The position numbers and the translations under genes were made by a program. Positions 1-10,369 of a DNA stretch of 64,000 nt are shown one piece after another. The stretch spans positions 62,001-126,000 of the forward strand of contig NZ_CADFDU010000006.1 in assembly GCF_902833045.1 (NCBI RefSeq), in the 5' to 3' direction. Origin of the DNA: Burkholderia sp. BCC0322 (GTDB lineage: Bacteria > Pseudomonadota > Gammaproteobacteria > Burkholderiales > Burkholderiaceae). The notes beneath the pieces are model-generated. The model made no database searches and was not told the DNA's origin. It saw only the letters and a list, made by a program, of their open reading frames with translations. Position 1 is the stretch's first letter, and each line of letters starts with the position of its first letter.

Positions 1-450
1 GCGCAGCGCCTTCGACAGCAGGCGCAGTTCCTTGCACTGGACCGACAATTCGCCCTTGTTGGTGCGGAACAGCACGCCGCGCGCGGCGACGATGTCGCCG
101 AGGTCCCACTTCTTGAATGCGTCGTAGGTTTCCGCGCCGACGTCGTTCGGCGTCACGAAGAACTGGATCTGGCCCGAACCGTCCTGCACCGTCGCGAAGC
201 TCGCCTTGCCCATCACGCGCTTGAGCATCATGCGGCCGGCGACCGACACCTCGACCGGGTTCGCTTCGAGCGCGGCCTTGTCCGAGTCGGCGAATGTCGT
301 CTGCAGATCGGCCGCGTGATGCGTCGGGCGGAAATCGTTCGGGTAGGCGACGCCTTGCTCGCGCAGGGCGCGCAGCTTCTCGCGGCGCTCGGCGATGATC
401 TGGTTTTCGTCCGCGGTGACGGCGGGCTGCGTTTGGGTCGGTTCGGTCAT
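1..450 (-). CDS. lysS: Lysyl-tRNA synthetase, N-terminal part (runs off window start)
   Basis: Class II lysyl-tRNA synthetase, which charges tRNA-Lys in the cytoplasm. Only the first 150 codons are present and the rest lies beyond base 1. The reading frame starts at an ATG at 450 ([11 protein letters not shown]) and passes through the N-terminal anticodon-binding OB-fold, with recognisable stretches such as [17 protein letters not shown] and a following GSGQIQFF strand. The catalytic domain is not visible. It lies 81 bp downstream of prfB on the same strand, the usual prfB-lysS pairing, so co-transcription is likely. Identification rests on the OB-fold sequence and the neighbour. Confidence 0.9.
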   Translation of the reverse strand, partial: MTEPTQTQPAVTADENQIIAERREKLRALREQGVAYPNDFRPTHHAADLQTTFADSDKAALEANPVEVSVAGRMMLKRVMGKASFATVQDGSGQIQFFVTPNDVGAETYDAFKKWDLGDIVAARGVLFRTNKGELSVQCKELRLLSKALR

Positions 451-531
451 GATGGTCGGAATTCGGAGTAGTGCGGCAACGCAAACGGGAAGGGCAAGGG
501 GGCGCGACCCGGCAGGGTCGCGCCGCGGCGC

Positions 532-1636
532 TTACACGCCCTGTTTGAGGCTCGCGCTGATGAAGTCGTCGAGGTCGCCGTCGAGGACGGCTCGCGTGTT
601 GCTCATTTCGACGTTCGTGCGCAGGTCCTTCACGCGGCTCTGATCGAGCACGTACGAGCGGATCTGGTGGCCCCAGCCCACATCGGTCTTGCTCGATTCG
701 AGCTTGTCCTGTTCGGCCTGGCGCTTGCGCATTTCAACTTCGTACAGGCGCGATTTCAGCATCGCCATCGCTTCGGCGCGGTTGCGGTGCTGCGAGCGGT
801 CGTTCTGGCACTGCACGACGATACCGGTCGGCATGTGCGTGATCCGCACCGCGGAGTCGGTCTTGTTGATGTGCTGGCCGCCCGCGCCCGATGCGCGGTA
901 CGTGTCGATGCGCAGGTCTGCCGGGTTGATCTCGACTTCGATCGAGTCGTCGATTTCCGGATACACGAACACCGACGAGAACGACGTGTGGCGGCCGCCC
1001 GACGAGTCGAACGGCGACTTGCGCACGAGGCGGTGGATGCCCGTTTCGGTGCGCAGGAAGCCGTATGCGTATTCGCCCGACACCTTGACCGTCGCGTTCT
1101 TGATGCCGGCGACGTCGCCGTCGGACTCTTCGAGCACTTCGGCCTTGAAGCCCTTGCGTTCGCAGTAGCGCAGGTACTGGCGCAGCAGCATCGATGCCCA
1201 GTCGCACGCCTCGGTGCCGCCGGCGCCGGCCTGGATGTCGATGAAGCAGTTGTTCGGGTCGGCCGGGTTCGAGAACATCCGGCGGAACTCGATGTCGCCG
1301 ACGCGTGCCTCGAGCTTCGCGGCGTCTTCTTCCGACGCGACGAGGGTGTCCTCGTCGCCTTCCTCGCGGGCCAGCTCGAACAGGTCGAGCGCGTCGCGCA
1401 GGTCGCTATCGAGCGCGGTGAGCGTCGTGACGACGCCTTCGAGCAGCTTCTTCTCGCGACCGAGCGCCTGGGCGTTCTTCGAATCGTTCCAGACGTTCGG
1501 GTCTTCGAGTTCCTTGTTGACTTCGGTCAGACGCGCAGCTTTGGCGTCGTAGTCAAAGATACCCCCGGAGCTCGCCTGCGCGGTTGCGCAGGTCGAGCAG
1601 GGAGCTTTCGATCGCGTTGAGACGTTCCGCTTCCAT
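532..1636 (-). CDS. prfB: Peptide chain release factor 2, with programmed +1 frameshift
   Basis: RF2 terminates translation at UGA and UAA. The gene starts at ATG 1636 ([12 protein letters not shown]). After 27 codons it meets an in-frame TGA (1553-1555) and continues in the +1 frame from GAC, so the full product is 367 residues, normal for RF2. The C-terminal frame contains the SPF codon-recognition tripeptide in [11 protein letters not shown] (about residue 205) and the universal GGQ peptidyl-hydrolysis motif in [12 protein letters not shown] (about residue 250). It sits between recJ and lysS on the minus strand. An automated call that ignores the shift would give a truncated or wrongly started protein. 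Confidence 0.95.
1551..1568 (-). promoter_or_regulatory. RF2 programmed ribosomal frameshift site
   Basis: Read on the minus strand the site is CCGGGGGTATCTTTGACT. It has a purine-rich Shine-Dalgarno-like GGGGG, then the slippery CTT and an in-frame TGA followed by C. This is the classic RF2 autoregulatory arrangement: low RF2 makes ribosomes pause at the UGA and slip +1, restoring full-length synthesis. The zero frame ends at the TGA at 1553-1555 and the +1 frame stays open to 532. The SD-like run is GGGGG preceded by C rather than the Escherichia coli AGGGGG. Confidence 0.93.
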
Positions 1637-1788
1637 GATCGCTCGCTATTCTTGCTTCGTAAAAAAGCGGAATTATAGCCGATCGGCAGGGTTGCCCGGT
1701 GGCTCAAACCGTGCCTGCCCGCGCGCGGCGGCGGCGTCCGGCGCGGCGCGCATGCGTCGGCGGGCATCGCGGGCCGTGCGGCCCGCGC

Positions 1789-3486
1789 TCAGCCGGCTGC
1801 GTGTTCGACGATCAGCTGGACGCGCGTGACGCCGTTCCACGTGTCGGCGACGAGGCGATACGCGATCAGTGCGCTCGCCGGCAGCGGGTCGGTATGGTTG
1901 AACCAGATCGCGTTGAAGCGCTGGCGGCCGCGCGCCAGCTGCAGCTTCAGGTGCTTTTCCTTCACGAGCGACTGCGACACGACGTCGAATTCGCCCGAGA
2001 AAAGCGGGGCCGGAAAACCCTGCCCCCAGACGGCCTCGTCGAGCAGCCCGACGAACTGCGGCGTGAAGTACGCGTCCTCGAGTTCGCCGTCGGTCTCGAT
2101 CACGCGGGCAAGCGCGTCGTCGGACAGCCACTCGCGCGCAACGGCCTCGAACGCGGCCGCGAAGCGTGGCACGTTCTCGGTGTCGAGCGTGAGGCCGGCC
2201 GCCATCGCGTGGCCGCCGAACGCGACGATCAGGTCGGGCTCCCGTTTCGACACGAGGTCGAGCGCGTCGCGCAGGTGGAACCCGGGAATCGAGCGGCCCG
2301 AACCCTTGACCCGCTTGCCTTCCTCGTCCGCGTGCGCGAACGTGAACGACGGGCGGTGGAATTTTTCCTTGAGCCGGCCGGCGACGATGCCGATCACGCC
2401 CTGGTGCCACGCGGGGTTGAAGAGGGTGATCGTGCACGCGTCGGCAGGATCGACATCGGCGAGATCGGCGAGCGCCTGCTGCTGCATGCCGGCCTCGATC
2501 TCGCGGCGTTCGCGGTTCATCACGTCGAGCTGCTGCGCGAGATCCCACGCGCGGCCGATGTCGTCGGTGATCAGGCACTCGATACCGAGCGACATGTCGG
2601 AGAGCCGCCCGGCGGCGTTCAGGCGCGGGCCGAGGCCGAAGCCGAGATCGAAGCCCGATGCCGTGCGCGCCTCACGCGCGGCGGCGCGGAACAGCGCTGC
2701 GACGCCCGGCTGCATGCGGCCGTTGCGGATGCGCTGCAGCCCCTGCGCGACGAGCACGCGGTTGTTGCCGTCGAGCCGCACGACGTCGGCGACGGTGCCG
2801 AGCGCGACGAGATCGAGCAGGCCGTCGAGGCGCGGCTCGGCTTCCTTGCTCGCGAAGGTGCCGCGGCGGCGCAGCTCGGCGCGCAGCGCGAGCAGCACGT
2901 AGAACATCACGCCGACGCCGGCGAGGTGCTTGCTCGGGAACGCGCAGCCGGGCTGGTTCGGGTTGACGATCGCGCGCGCGGCGGGCAGCGCGTCGCCGGG
3001 CAGGTGGTGATCGGTCACGAGCACGTCGATGCCGCGTGCGTTCGCGGCTTCGACGCCCGCGACGCTCGCGATCCCGTTGTCGACGGTGATCAGCAGGTCG
3101 GGCTTGCGCGCGGCGGCGAGTTCGACAATCTCGGGCGTGAGGCCGTAGCCGTATTCGAAACGGTTCGGCACCAGGTAGTCGATCTGCGCGCCGAACATCC
3201 GCAGCCCGCGCACCGCGACCGCGCAGGCGGTCGCGCCGTCGCAGTCGTAGTCGGCGACGACGAGCAGGCGCCGCTTGTCGGCGATTGCATCGGCGAGCAG
3301 CGATGCCGCGTCGGCGCAGCCTTTCAGCTCGGTGGGCGGAACGAGCCGCGCCAGTGCGGTCTCGATGTCGGCGGGGGACTGCACGCCGCGCGACGCGTAC
3401 AGGCGCGCAAGGACGGGATGCAGGCCGTGGCGCGCGAGCACTTCGGCGTCGGCGGGCGCGACGGGGCGGGTAACGATCCGGGTCAT
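1789..3486 (-). CDS. recJ: Single-stranded-DNA-specific 5'-3' exonuclease RecJ
   Basis: RecJ degrades single-stranded DNA 5' to 3' in RecF-pathway recombination, mismatch repair and base-excision repair. The 565-residue product is close to the Escherichia coli length (577). DHH-family motifs are visible in order: VVADYDCDGATA (motif I, two metal-binding Asp), LLITVDNGI (motif II) and LVTDHHLPGD (motif III, the DHH triplet). A DHHA1 region with GGHAMAAGLTL follows. The chosen start is ATG 3486 (MTRIVTRPVAP). The frame stays open further upstream, but that stretch would overlap the preceding gene. It is 14 bp downstream of that gene and 152 bp upstream of prfB, all on one strand. Confidence 0.94.
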   Translation of the reverse strand: MTRIVTRPVAPADAEVLARHGLHPVLARLYASRGVQSPADIETALARLVPPTELKGCADAASLLADAIADKRRLLVVADYDCDGATACAVAVRGLRMFGAQIDYLVPNRFEYGYGLTPEIVELAAARKPDLLITVDNGIASVAGVEAANARGIDVLVTDHHLPGDALPAARAIVNPNQPGCAFPSKHLAGVGVMFYVLLALRAELRRRGTFASKEAEPRLDGLLDLVALGTVADVVRLDGNNRVLVAQGLQRIRNGRMQPGVAALFRAAAREARTASGFDLGFGLGPRLNAAGRLSDMSLGIECLITDDIGRAWDLAQQLDVMNRERREIEAGMQQQALADLADVDPADACTITLFNPAWHQGVIGIVAGRLKEKFHRPSFTFAHADEEGKRVKGSGRSIPGFHLRDALDLVSKREPDLIVAFGGHAMAAGLTLDTENVPRFAAAFEAVAREWLSDDALARVIETDGELEDAYFTPQFVGLLDEAVWGQGFPAPLFSGEFDVVSQSLVKEKHLKLQLARGRQRFNAIWFNHTDPLPASALIAYRLVADTWNGVTRVQLIVEHAAG

Positions 3487-3500
3487 ACGGGGTCTGCTTG

Positions 3501-4565
3501 TTATTCGAACAGGGAGGCCAGCGCGCGGCGGCGCCAGAACTTGCGCAGGTCGCCGCGCGTCGCGTGCAGCGTTACGGAACTCGTGTCGCCGCACAGCGTG
3601 AAATCGACGCTCGCGAGCTCGCCGTTGCGCAGGGCGGCGAGGGCCGGCGCGAACCAGTCGCGCTCGAGCGCGGCGAGTCCGTCGTGCCAGCGCGCCCAGT
3701 CCTGTGCGATGAACGGGGTGGTCAGCGCCGGCAGTTCGACGAGCGTCGCGCCTTCGGCGGCGGGCAGCGTGCCGAACGCGGCCGGCGGCGCACCGGCGTC
3801 GGCTTGCGCGGCGCGCGCAAGGCCGAGCGCCGCGGGCGAGGCGGACAGCACGCGCGCGAACGGCTTGCCGACCGGCTTCAGCGTGCCTTGCGCATGGAAC
3901 CAGATCGAATTGACGGCCGGCAGGCCACGCGCCTCGCGGGCCTCGTTAACCGGGTGCTGGAACCACGCCATCTGCACTTCGTTCTGCAGCTTCATCCACA
4001 TCCGCGAGCGCTCGCCCGTATGTGCCTCGTGCGGCAGCCAGATCTCGATGTTGCGTCCGCTCGCGCGCAGCGGCGCGGCGCCGGCGAGGCGGACGAGCTG
4101 CTCGCTCGACAGGTACCAGCGTGACGGGTTCGGCGCCTCGAGCCGGACGCCGAGTTCCTCGATCAGCGGCCGCGCGACCGCGAGCAGCGCGGCTGCGTCT
4201 CCTTCGTCGAGCGCGAGGGCCGCCGGATCGACGAGCACCAGGTGATCGTGCGCGATTTCGACGTGGACGGGCTCGACGCAGGCCCACGCGTGTGCGCCGG
4301 GGTCGCCGCCGTCCGCCAGCAGCATGTAGGGCGCGAGCGGCGCCTCGTCGGCGGCGTTGCCGTGGGTTGCGCCGAACTGGCGGGCCAGCCAGCGCTCGTG
4401 CGGCAGCGTGCGCTGGAAGTCCTCGCCGGTCACGCGCTCGACGAGGCTCGCGCGGGCGAGCAACTTTTCGAGCGCGGGGCTGTCCAGCGTGTGCAGGGAC
4501 GAGGCCGCGTCGGCCGCCGACGGCAGCGCGAACGGAACGAGAAAATGGAGGCGTCGGTCGTGCAT
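3501..4565 (-). CDS. RpfE-like conserved protein next to recJ
   Basis: This 354-residue protein has no catalytic signature that I can name. It has a conserved-looking block WLPHEAHTGERSRMWMKLQ followed by NEVQMAWFQHPVNE and LPAVNSIWFHAQG. I recognise it as the family annotated as RpfE-type regulatory protein, or as a phosphoglycerate-mutase-like protein. In Xanthomonas rpfE lies next to recJ near the quorum-sensing rpf cluster, and the adjacency here matches. The biochemical role is not established by the sequence. The start is taken at ATG 4565 (MHDRRLHFLVPF); an ATG at 4577 is also in frame. A TACAAT sequence on the minus strand at 4576-4581 would put the transcription start almost at the start codon if it is a -10. 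Confidence 0.72.
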   Translation of the reverse strand: MHDRRLHFLVPFALPSAADAASSLHTLDSPALEKLLARASLVERVTGEDFQRTLPHERWLARQFGATHGNAADEAPLAPYMLLADGGDPGAHAWACVEPVHVEIAHDHLVLVDPAALALDEGDAAALLAVARPLIEELGVRLEAPNPSRWYLSSEQLVRLAGAAPLRASGRNIEIWLPHEAHTGERSRMWMKLQNEVQMAWFQHPVNEAREARGLPAVNSIWFHAQGTLKPVGKPFARVLSASPAALGLARAAQADAGAPPAAFGTLPAAEGATLVELPALTTPFIAQDWARWHDGLAALERDWFAPALAALRNGELASVDFTLCGDTSSVTLHATRGDLRKFWRRRALASLFE

Positions 4566-4727
4566 GATGGTGCGCATTGTATGGCAAACTGCGCGCGTGA
4601 TCGGGCCGGCTGACGGCCCGTTCGCGTCCGGCGGCCGTTTTTCGACCGTGCCCGGGCCGGTGGCCGCCACCGGGCGGCGGTCCGGCCGCGGGGCGCCTCC
4701 CCGCCGTAACCAGCAGAAAGGATTCGC

Positions 4728-5973
4728 TTGAAACTTCCGTACGAATGGCAGATCGGCTGGCGCTACACGCGCGCCGGCAAACGCACGACCGGTAACGGCT
4801 TCATTTCCTTCATCGCGCTCGTGTCGATGCTCGGGATCGCGCTCGGCGTCGCGGCGCTGATCGTCGTGCTGTCGGTGATGAACGGCTTCCAGAAGGAGGT
4901 GCGCGACCGCATGTTGTCGGTGCTCGCGCACGTCGAGGTGTTCTCGCCGACGGGCTCGATGCCCGACTGGCAACTGACCGCGCAGGAAGCGCGCCGCAAT
5001 CCGTCGGTGATCGGCGCGGCGCCGTACGTCGACGCGCAGGCGCTGCTTACCCGCCAGGACGCGGTGAGCGGCGTGATGCTGCGCGGCGTCGAGCCGACGC
5101 TCGAGCCGCAGGTGTCGGACATCGGCAAGGACATGAAGGCGGGCCAGCTCGGCGCGCTCGTGCCGGGCCAGTTCGGCATCGTGCTCGGCGATGCGCTCGC
5201 GGGCAACCTCGGCGTGACGGTCGGCGACAAGGTCACGCTGGTCGCGCCGGAAGGATCGATCACGCCGGCCGGCATGATGCCGCGGCTGAAGCAGTTCACG
5301 GTGGTCGGCGTGTTCGAGTCGGGCCACTACGAATACGACAGCACGCTCGCGATGATCAACATCCGCGATGCCGAGGCACTGTTCCGGATGACGGCACCGA
5401 CCGGCGTGCGGCTGCGGCTGAAGGACATGCAGAAGGCGCCGGATGTCGCGGTCGAGCTGTCGCATACGCTGTCGGGCAGCCTGTACATCCGCGACTGGAC
5501 CCAGCAGAACAAGACGTGGTTCTCGGCCGTGCAGATCGAGAAGCGGATGATGTTCATCATCCTCACGCTGATCATCGCGGTGGCCGCGTTCAACCTCGTG
5601 TCGTCGCTCGTGATGACGGTGACCAACAAGCAGGCCGACATCGCGATCCTGCGCACGCTCGGCGCGCAGCCGGGATCGATCATGAAGATCTTCGTCGTGC
5701 AGGGCGTGACGATCGGCTTCGTCGGCACGGCGTCGGGCGTCGCGCTCGGCTGCCTGATCGCGTGGAGCATCCCGTGGCTGATCCCGATGATCGAGCACCT
5801 GTTCGGCGTGCAGTTCCTGCCGCCGTCCGTGTATTTCATCAGCGAGCTGCCGTCCGAACTCGTCGCGAGCGACGTGATCCGGATCGGGCTGATCGCGTTC
5901 GCGCTGTCGGCGGTCGCGACACTCTATCCGAGCTGGCGCGGCGCGAAGGTGAAGCCGGCGGAGGCGCTTCGCT

Positions 5974-5981
<8 letters not shown>
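4728..5981 (+). CDS. lolC: Lipoprotein-releasing ABC transporter permease LolC/E type
   Basis: This is the inner-membrane permease of the LolCDE complex, which extracts outer-membrane lipoproteins and hands them to LolA. The 417-residue protein opens with the conserved [16 protein letters not shown] segment and a first membrane helix. A large periplasmic MacB-like domain follows, then three C-terminal helices of the FtsX type, ending in [18 protein letters not shown]. The start is TTG 4728, supported by AGAAAGGA about 8 bases upstream. It overlaps lolD by 8 bp, so the two are translationally coupled. Only one permease gene is present here, as in organisms where a single LolC/E-like subunit pairs with LolD. 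Confidence 0.92.
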
Positions 5982-6732
<751 letters not shown>

Positions 6733-6799
6733 GAAGCGAACGCGCTTGGCCGGCTGCCGGGTTCGTCCCCGTGCGGCGCCAGGGCGCAGGACTGCCGCC

Positions 6800-7588
6800 A
6801 TGTGGATCGACACGCACTGCCATCTCGACGCCGCCGAGTTCGACGCCGACCGCGACGCGGTCGCGCTTGCGGCGCGCGCGGCCGGCGTGTCGCGCATCGT
6901 GATCCCGAGCGTCGGGCGCGACAACTTCACGACGGTGCGCGAACTCGCGCAACGCACGCCGGGCGCGGCTTATGCGCTCGGCATCCACCCGATGTATACG
7001 CCACGCGCACGCGACGAGGATCTCGACCTGCTGCGCATGGAGATCGAGGCGAGCGTCGACGATCCGCGCTTTGTCGCGATCGGCGAGATCGGGCTCGACT
7101 ATTTCGTGCCGGGGCTCGACGAAGACCGGCAGCAGTACTTTTACCAGGGGCAACTCAAGCTCGCGCGCGAATTCGACTTGCCCGTGCTGTGCCATGTGCG
7201 CAAGTCGCAGGATCGTGTGCTCGCCGGGCTGCGCCGTTTCGGCGTGCGGCGCGGCATCGCGCATGCGTTCAACGGCAGTTTCCAGCAGGCCGAAGCGTAT
7301 CTCGCGCACGGGCTGCATCTCGGCTTCGGCGGCAACGTCACCTTCACGCGTGCGCTGCAGATCCGCCGGCTCGCGGCGCAGTTGCCGCTCGAGGCGATCG
7401 TCGTCGAGACGGACGCCCCCGACATCGCGCCCGAATGGGCCTACAAATCCCGCAACACGCCCGATCAGGTGCCGCGCATCGGCGACGCGCTTGCCGAATT
7501 GCGCGGGATCGACGCCCGTTCACTTGGCCTATCCACTTCGGCTAACGCGCTCGTCGCGTTGCCGCGACTCGCACTTTCGTCCGCATAA
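6800..7588 (+). CDS. TatD-family metal-dependent hydrolase / deoxyribonuclease
   Basis: TatD-type TIM-barrel hydrolase of 262 residues. The N-terminal WIDTHCHLDAAEF supplies the paired metal-binding histidines. GEIGLDYF, LPVLCHVRKSQ, IAHAFNGS and VVETDAPD are the later metal or active-site blocks of this family. The start is ATG 6800, where homology begins. It lies downstream of lolD on the same strand, and the lolCD-tatD order recurs in related bacteria. The general role is DNA 3'-end processing in repair or oxidative stress; the exact substrate of this member (TatD, YcfH or YjjV type) cannot be told from sequence. Confidence 0.9.
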   Translation: MWIDTHCHLDAAEFDADRDAVALAARAAGVSRIVIPSVGRDNFTTVRELAQRTPGAAYALGIHPMYTPRARDEDLDLLRMEIEASVDDPRFVAIGEIGLDYFVPGLDEDRQQYFYQGQLKLAREFDLPVLCHVRKSQDRVLAGLRRFGVRRGIAHAFNGSFQQAEAYLAHGLHLGFGGNVTFTRALQIRRLAAQLPLEAIVVETDAPDIAPEWAYKSRNTPDQVPRIGDALAELRGIDARSLGLSTSANALVALPRLALSSA

Positions 7589-7645
7589 TCGTTGCCGGAA
7601 GGCGCCGCATTCTCAATGACGGTGCCGGGTCGACGAGGAGGTGCG

Positions 7646-10129
7646 ATGCGCGTGTGGTGGATCGCGTTCGCGCTCGGCGTGGTCGTACTGCAGCGGCAGG
7701 CGGCGCTGCCGGGTGCGCTCGCATGGACGATCGGTGCGGCCGTGCTCGCGGGCTGCGTGGTGCTGGGCGCGTGGAGCATGCGCCGCCGGCGCACGCGTAC
7801 GACCGTCGCGTTTGGATGGATGCTGTGCGCGCTCGCGGCCTGCGTCGTCGGGTTCGGCTATGCGGCCGCACGGGCCGAATGGCGGTTGGACGACAGCCTG
7901 CCCGTCGAGTGGGAAGGGCGCGACATCGTCGTTACGGGCGTGATTCGAGGGCTGCCCGTGGTCGACGAGACAGGCGCGCGGCTGCTGTTCGCGGTCGAGT
8001 CGAACGATGCGGGGGTGGTCCGCTTTCCGCCGTTGATCAGGCTGTCGTGGCGCGCCTATGGCACAGCCGCGACACGCGACGCGCTGCCCGATCTGCGCGC
8101 CGCACAGCGCTGGCGTTTCGTCGTGCGCCTGAAGCGCCCGCATGCCGAGGCCAATCCCGGCGTACGCGACAGCGAGGCGGCGTGGCTTGCCGCAGGCATT
8201 CGCGCGATCGGTTATGTCAGCGCGCCCCGGCGAGCGGTATTGCTCGATGCGCGCGCATCGGGATGGCGTGCGTCGATCGATCGGCTGCGCGACGCGCTGC
8301 GCGCGCGTATCGGCGAGACGCTGGGAGACGACGCCGGTCATCGCGGCATCGTCGCCGCGCTCGCGATCGGCGATCAGTCGGGCATTGGCGACGACGACTG
8401 GCGTGCGCTGCGCAGCACGGGCACGAGCCACCTTGTCGCGATCTCGGGTCTGCATGTCGGGCTCGTCGGCGCGATCGCGGGCGGCCTCGTGTCGATGGTC
8501 TGGCGCCGTCTGCGCTGGCGCGCACGGGCCGCGACCCTCGTGCTGCCGGCACCGTACGCGGCCGCGCTCGCCGCGCTGGCGGCCGCGGCCGGCTACGCGG
8601 CGCTTGCCGGCTTCAACGTGCCGGCGCAGCGCGCGTGGTGGATGATCGCGGCCGGCGGCATCGCGTACCTGGCCGGGCGCAGCGTACCGGCTTCCGCGGT
8701 GCTGTGCACGGCGCTCGGCGGCGTGCTGCTTGCCGATCCGTGGGCCGTGCTGTCGGCCGGATTCTGGTTGTCGTTCGGGGCGGTTGCCGTGATCCTGCTG
8801 GCCGTCGCCGGCTGGCGTGCCGCGCGCGAGGTCGACGTGGAAAGCGAGGAGGGTACCGGTGCGGCCGGTTTGTCGAGCCGGTTGCGCGCGTGGGGGGCAC
8901 GCGCCGGGCGCCGTATCGCCGAGGCCACGCGCGTGCAGTACGCGGTGACGATCGGTCTCGCGCCGTTGACGGCCGCATGGTTCGCGCAGATGTCCCTGTC
9001 GGGACCGTTCGGCAACGCGTTCGCGATTCCCTGGGTCAGCTCGGTCGTCACGCCGGTCGTGCTGGCCGGCATCGCGCTGCCCGCGCCGCTCGATGCATAT
9101 GCGTTCCGGCTTGCGCACGCGGCGCTCGAACCGATGATGACGTTGCTCGGGCACCTCGCCGACTGGCCGGCCGGCGTGTTCTGGCTGCGCATGCCCGACT
9201 GGCCGGTGCTGGTGCTCGCCTGCGTGGGCGTCGCATGGGCGCTGATGCCGCGCGGCTGGCCCTTGCGCTGGGCGGCCCCGCTCACGTGGCTGCCGCTGGT
9301 CGCGCCGGCAGCCGATGCGCCGCCGCCGGGCGGCTTCCGGCTGACCGTTCTTGACGTCGGGCAGGGCGCGTCGGTGCTGGTGGAGACCGCGCGGCGAACC
9401 TTGCTGTTCGATGCCGGGCCGGGAGCGGAGTCGACCCATGCCGGCGCACGGATCGTCGCGCCTGCGTTGCGTGCACGCGGCATCGCGGTGATCGATTCGC
9501 TCGTGCTCAGTCACGCGGATGCCGATCACGCGGGCGGCGCACCGGCCGTCTATGCGGCGGCCGACGTGCGCCAGTTGCTGGCCGGCATCCCGCCGAAGAG
9601 CCGGCTGTGGCGCGAGGCGGCCGCCGTCGGCGTGGCCGACCGTCTGCCGTGCGCGACCGGGCAGCGCTGGACCTGGGACGGCGTCGTCTTCATGATGCTC
9701 TGGCCATCGGGCGGCCCGGGGACGGGCGCGTCGAACGGGCAATCGTGCGTGCTGCGCATCGACGCGGGCGGCACGTCCGCGCTGTTGACGGGGGACATCG
9801 ACGCACGCGCAGAACGCCAGCTCGCGGACGCCGCACGCGACGCGCTGGCCGCGCAGATCCTGGTCGTTCCGCACCACGGCAGCCGCACGTCGTCGGTCGA
9901 GCCTTTCCTCGATTCGGTCGGGCCGCGCGTCGCAGTATTTCCTGTAGGCTATCGCAATCGTTTCGGGCATCCGCATCGCACGGTTCTCGCCCGTTACGCG
10001 GCGCGCGGAATTCCGCTGCCGCGCACCGATCGAGATGGCGCGGTGCGGTTCGACGTCGCGCCGGCCGACGGCGGGTTTGCGTTCGAGCGTCATCGCGACG
10101 TTCGCCGACGGTACTGGATGGATCGGTGA
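7646..10129 (+). CDS. comEC: ComEC/Rec2-type DNA-uptake channel protein
   Basis: Inner-membrane channel for single-stranded DNA import during natural transformation, 827 residues. The order is an N-terminal hydrophobic DUF4131 region, the Competence domain with many membrane helices (including STGTSHLVAISGLHVGL), and a C-terminal metallo-beta-lactamase domain with SHADADHAGG near residue 622 and VPHHGSRTSS later. The start is ATG 7646, preceded by GAGGAGG; ATG 7616 is also in frame but has a poorer site. All three domains are full length, so the gene looks intact, although competence of this organism cannot be inferred from it alone. Confidence 0.93.
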   Translation: MRVWWIAFALGVVVLQRQAALPGALAWTIGAAVLAGCVVLGAWSMRRRRTRTTVAFGWMLCALAACVVGFGYAAARAEWRLDDSLPVEWEGRDIVVTGVIRGLPVVDETGARLLFAVESNDAGVVRFPPLIRLSWRAYGTAATRDALPDLRAAQRWRFVVRLKRPHAEANPGVRDSEAAWLAAGIRAIGYVSAPRRAVLLDARASGWRASIDRLRDALRARIGETLGDDAGHRGIVAALAIGDQSGIGDDDWRALRSTGTSHLVAISGLHVGLVGAIAGGLVSMVWRRLRWRARAATLVLPAPYAAALAALAAAAGYAALAGFNVPAQRAWWMIAAGGIAYLAGRSVPASAVLCTALGGVLLADPWAVLSAGFWLSFGAVAVILLAVAGWRAAREVDVESEEGTGAAGLSSRLRAWGARAGRRIAEATRVQYAVTIGLAPLTAAWFAQMSLSGPFGNAFAIPWVSSVVTPVVLAGIALPAPLDAYAFRLAHAALEPMMTLLGHLADWPAGVFWLRMPDWPVLVLACVGVAWALMPRGWPLRWAAPLTWLPLVAPAADAPPPGGFRLTVLDVGQGASVLVETARRTLLFDAGPGAESTHAGARIVAPALRARGIAVIDSLVLSHADADHAGGAPAVYAAADVRQLLAGIPPKSRLWREAAAVGVADRLPCATGQRWTWDGVVFMMLWPSGGPGTGASNGQSCVLRIDAGGTSALLTGDIDARAERQLADAARDALAAQILVVPHHGSRTSSVEPFLDSVGPRVAVFPVGYRNRFGHPHRTVLARYAARGIPLPRTDRDGAVRFDVAPADGGFAFERHRDVRRRYWMDR

Positions 10130-10205
10130 GCGCGGCGAGAGCCGGCGTATCGGGAAACGCGGCCCGGGATCCGCGCACGAAGCCGAAGCATGGGCCCGGC
10201 AGGCC

Positions 10206-10353
10206 GCGAAGCGTAAGGCCGGAGGAGGCGCTACAGCACCCACCCCGGCCGACAGCGAAGCATGGGGGCGAGAGTCGGTGCTAAAGCGCCAACTCCCGCC
10301 AACAGCGAAGCATAAGACCGGAGTAGGCACTAAAGCGCCCACTCCGGTCGACA
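10206..10353 (+). repeat. Three tandem ~49-50 bp imperfect repeats, each able to fold into a hairpin
   Basis: Three head-to-tail copies start with GCGAAGC at 10206, 10255 and 10305 (49, 50 and 49 bp). In the third copy ACCGGAGT at the left and ACTCCGGT at the right are exact inverted arms around a shared core (GGCACTAAAGCGCCC); the first two copies have related but diverged arms. A partial copy (CCGAAGCATGGGCCCGG) precedes the array near 10183. The array fills most of the 240 bp between comEC and the next gene and ends next to that gene's ribosome site. It could be a family of intergenic palindromic repeats acting as an mRNA stabiliser or terminator; no function is shown. Confidence 0.75.
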
Positions 10354-10369
10354 AAGGAGACATCGGCGT

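Noticed and set aside
1699..4245. An 848-codon plus-strand frame opposite recJ and the RpfE-like gene
   Set aside because: It is an antisense shadow of two clear minus-strand genes and has no recognisable domain.
8944..10129. A frameshift or split in comEC
   Set aside because: The frame is continuous from the DUF4131 region to the metallo-beta-lactamase domain.
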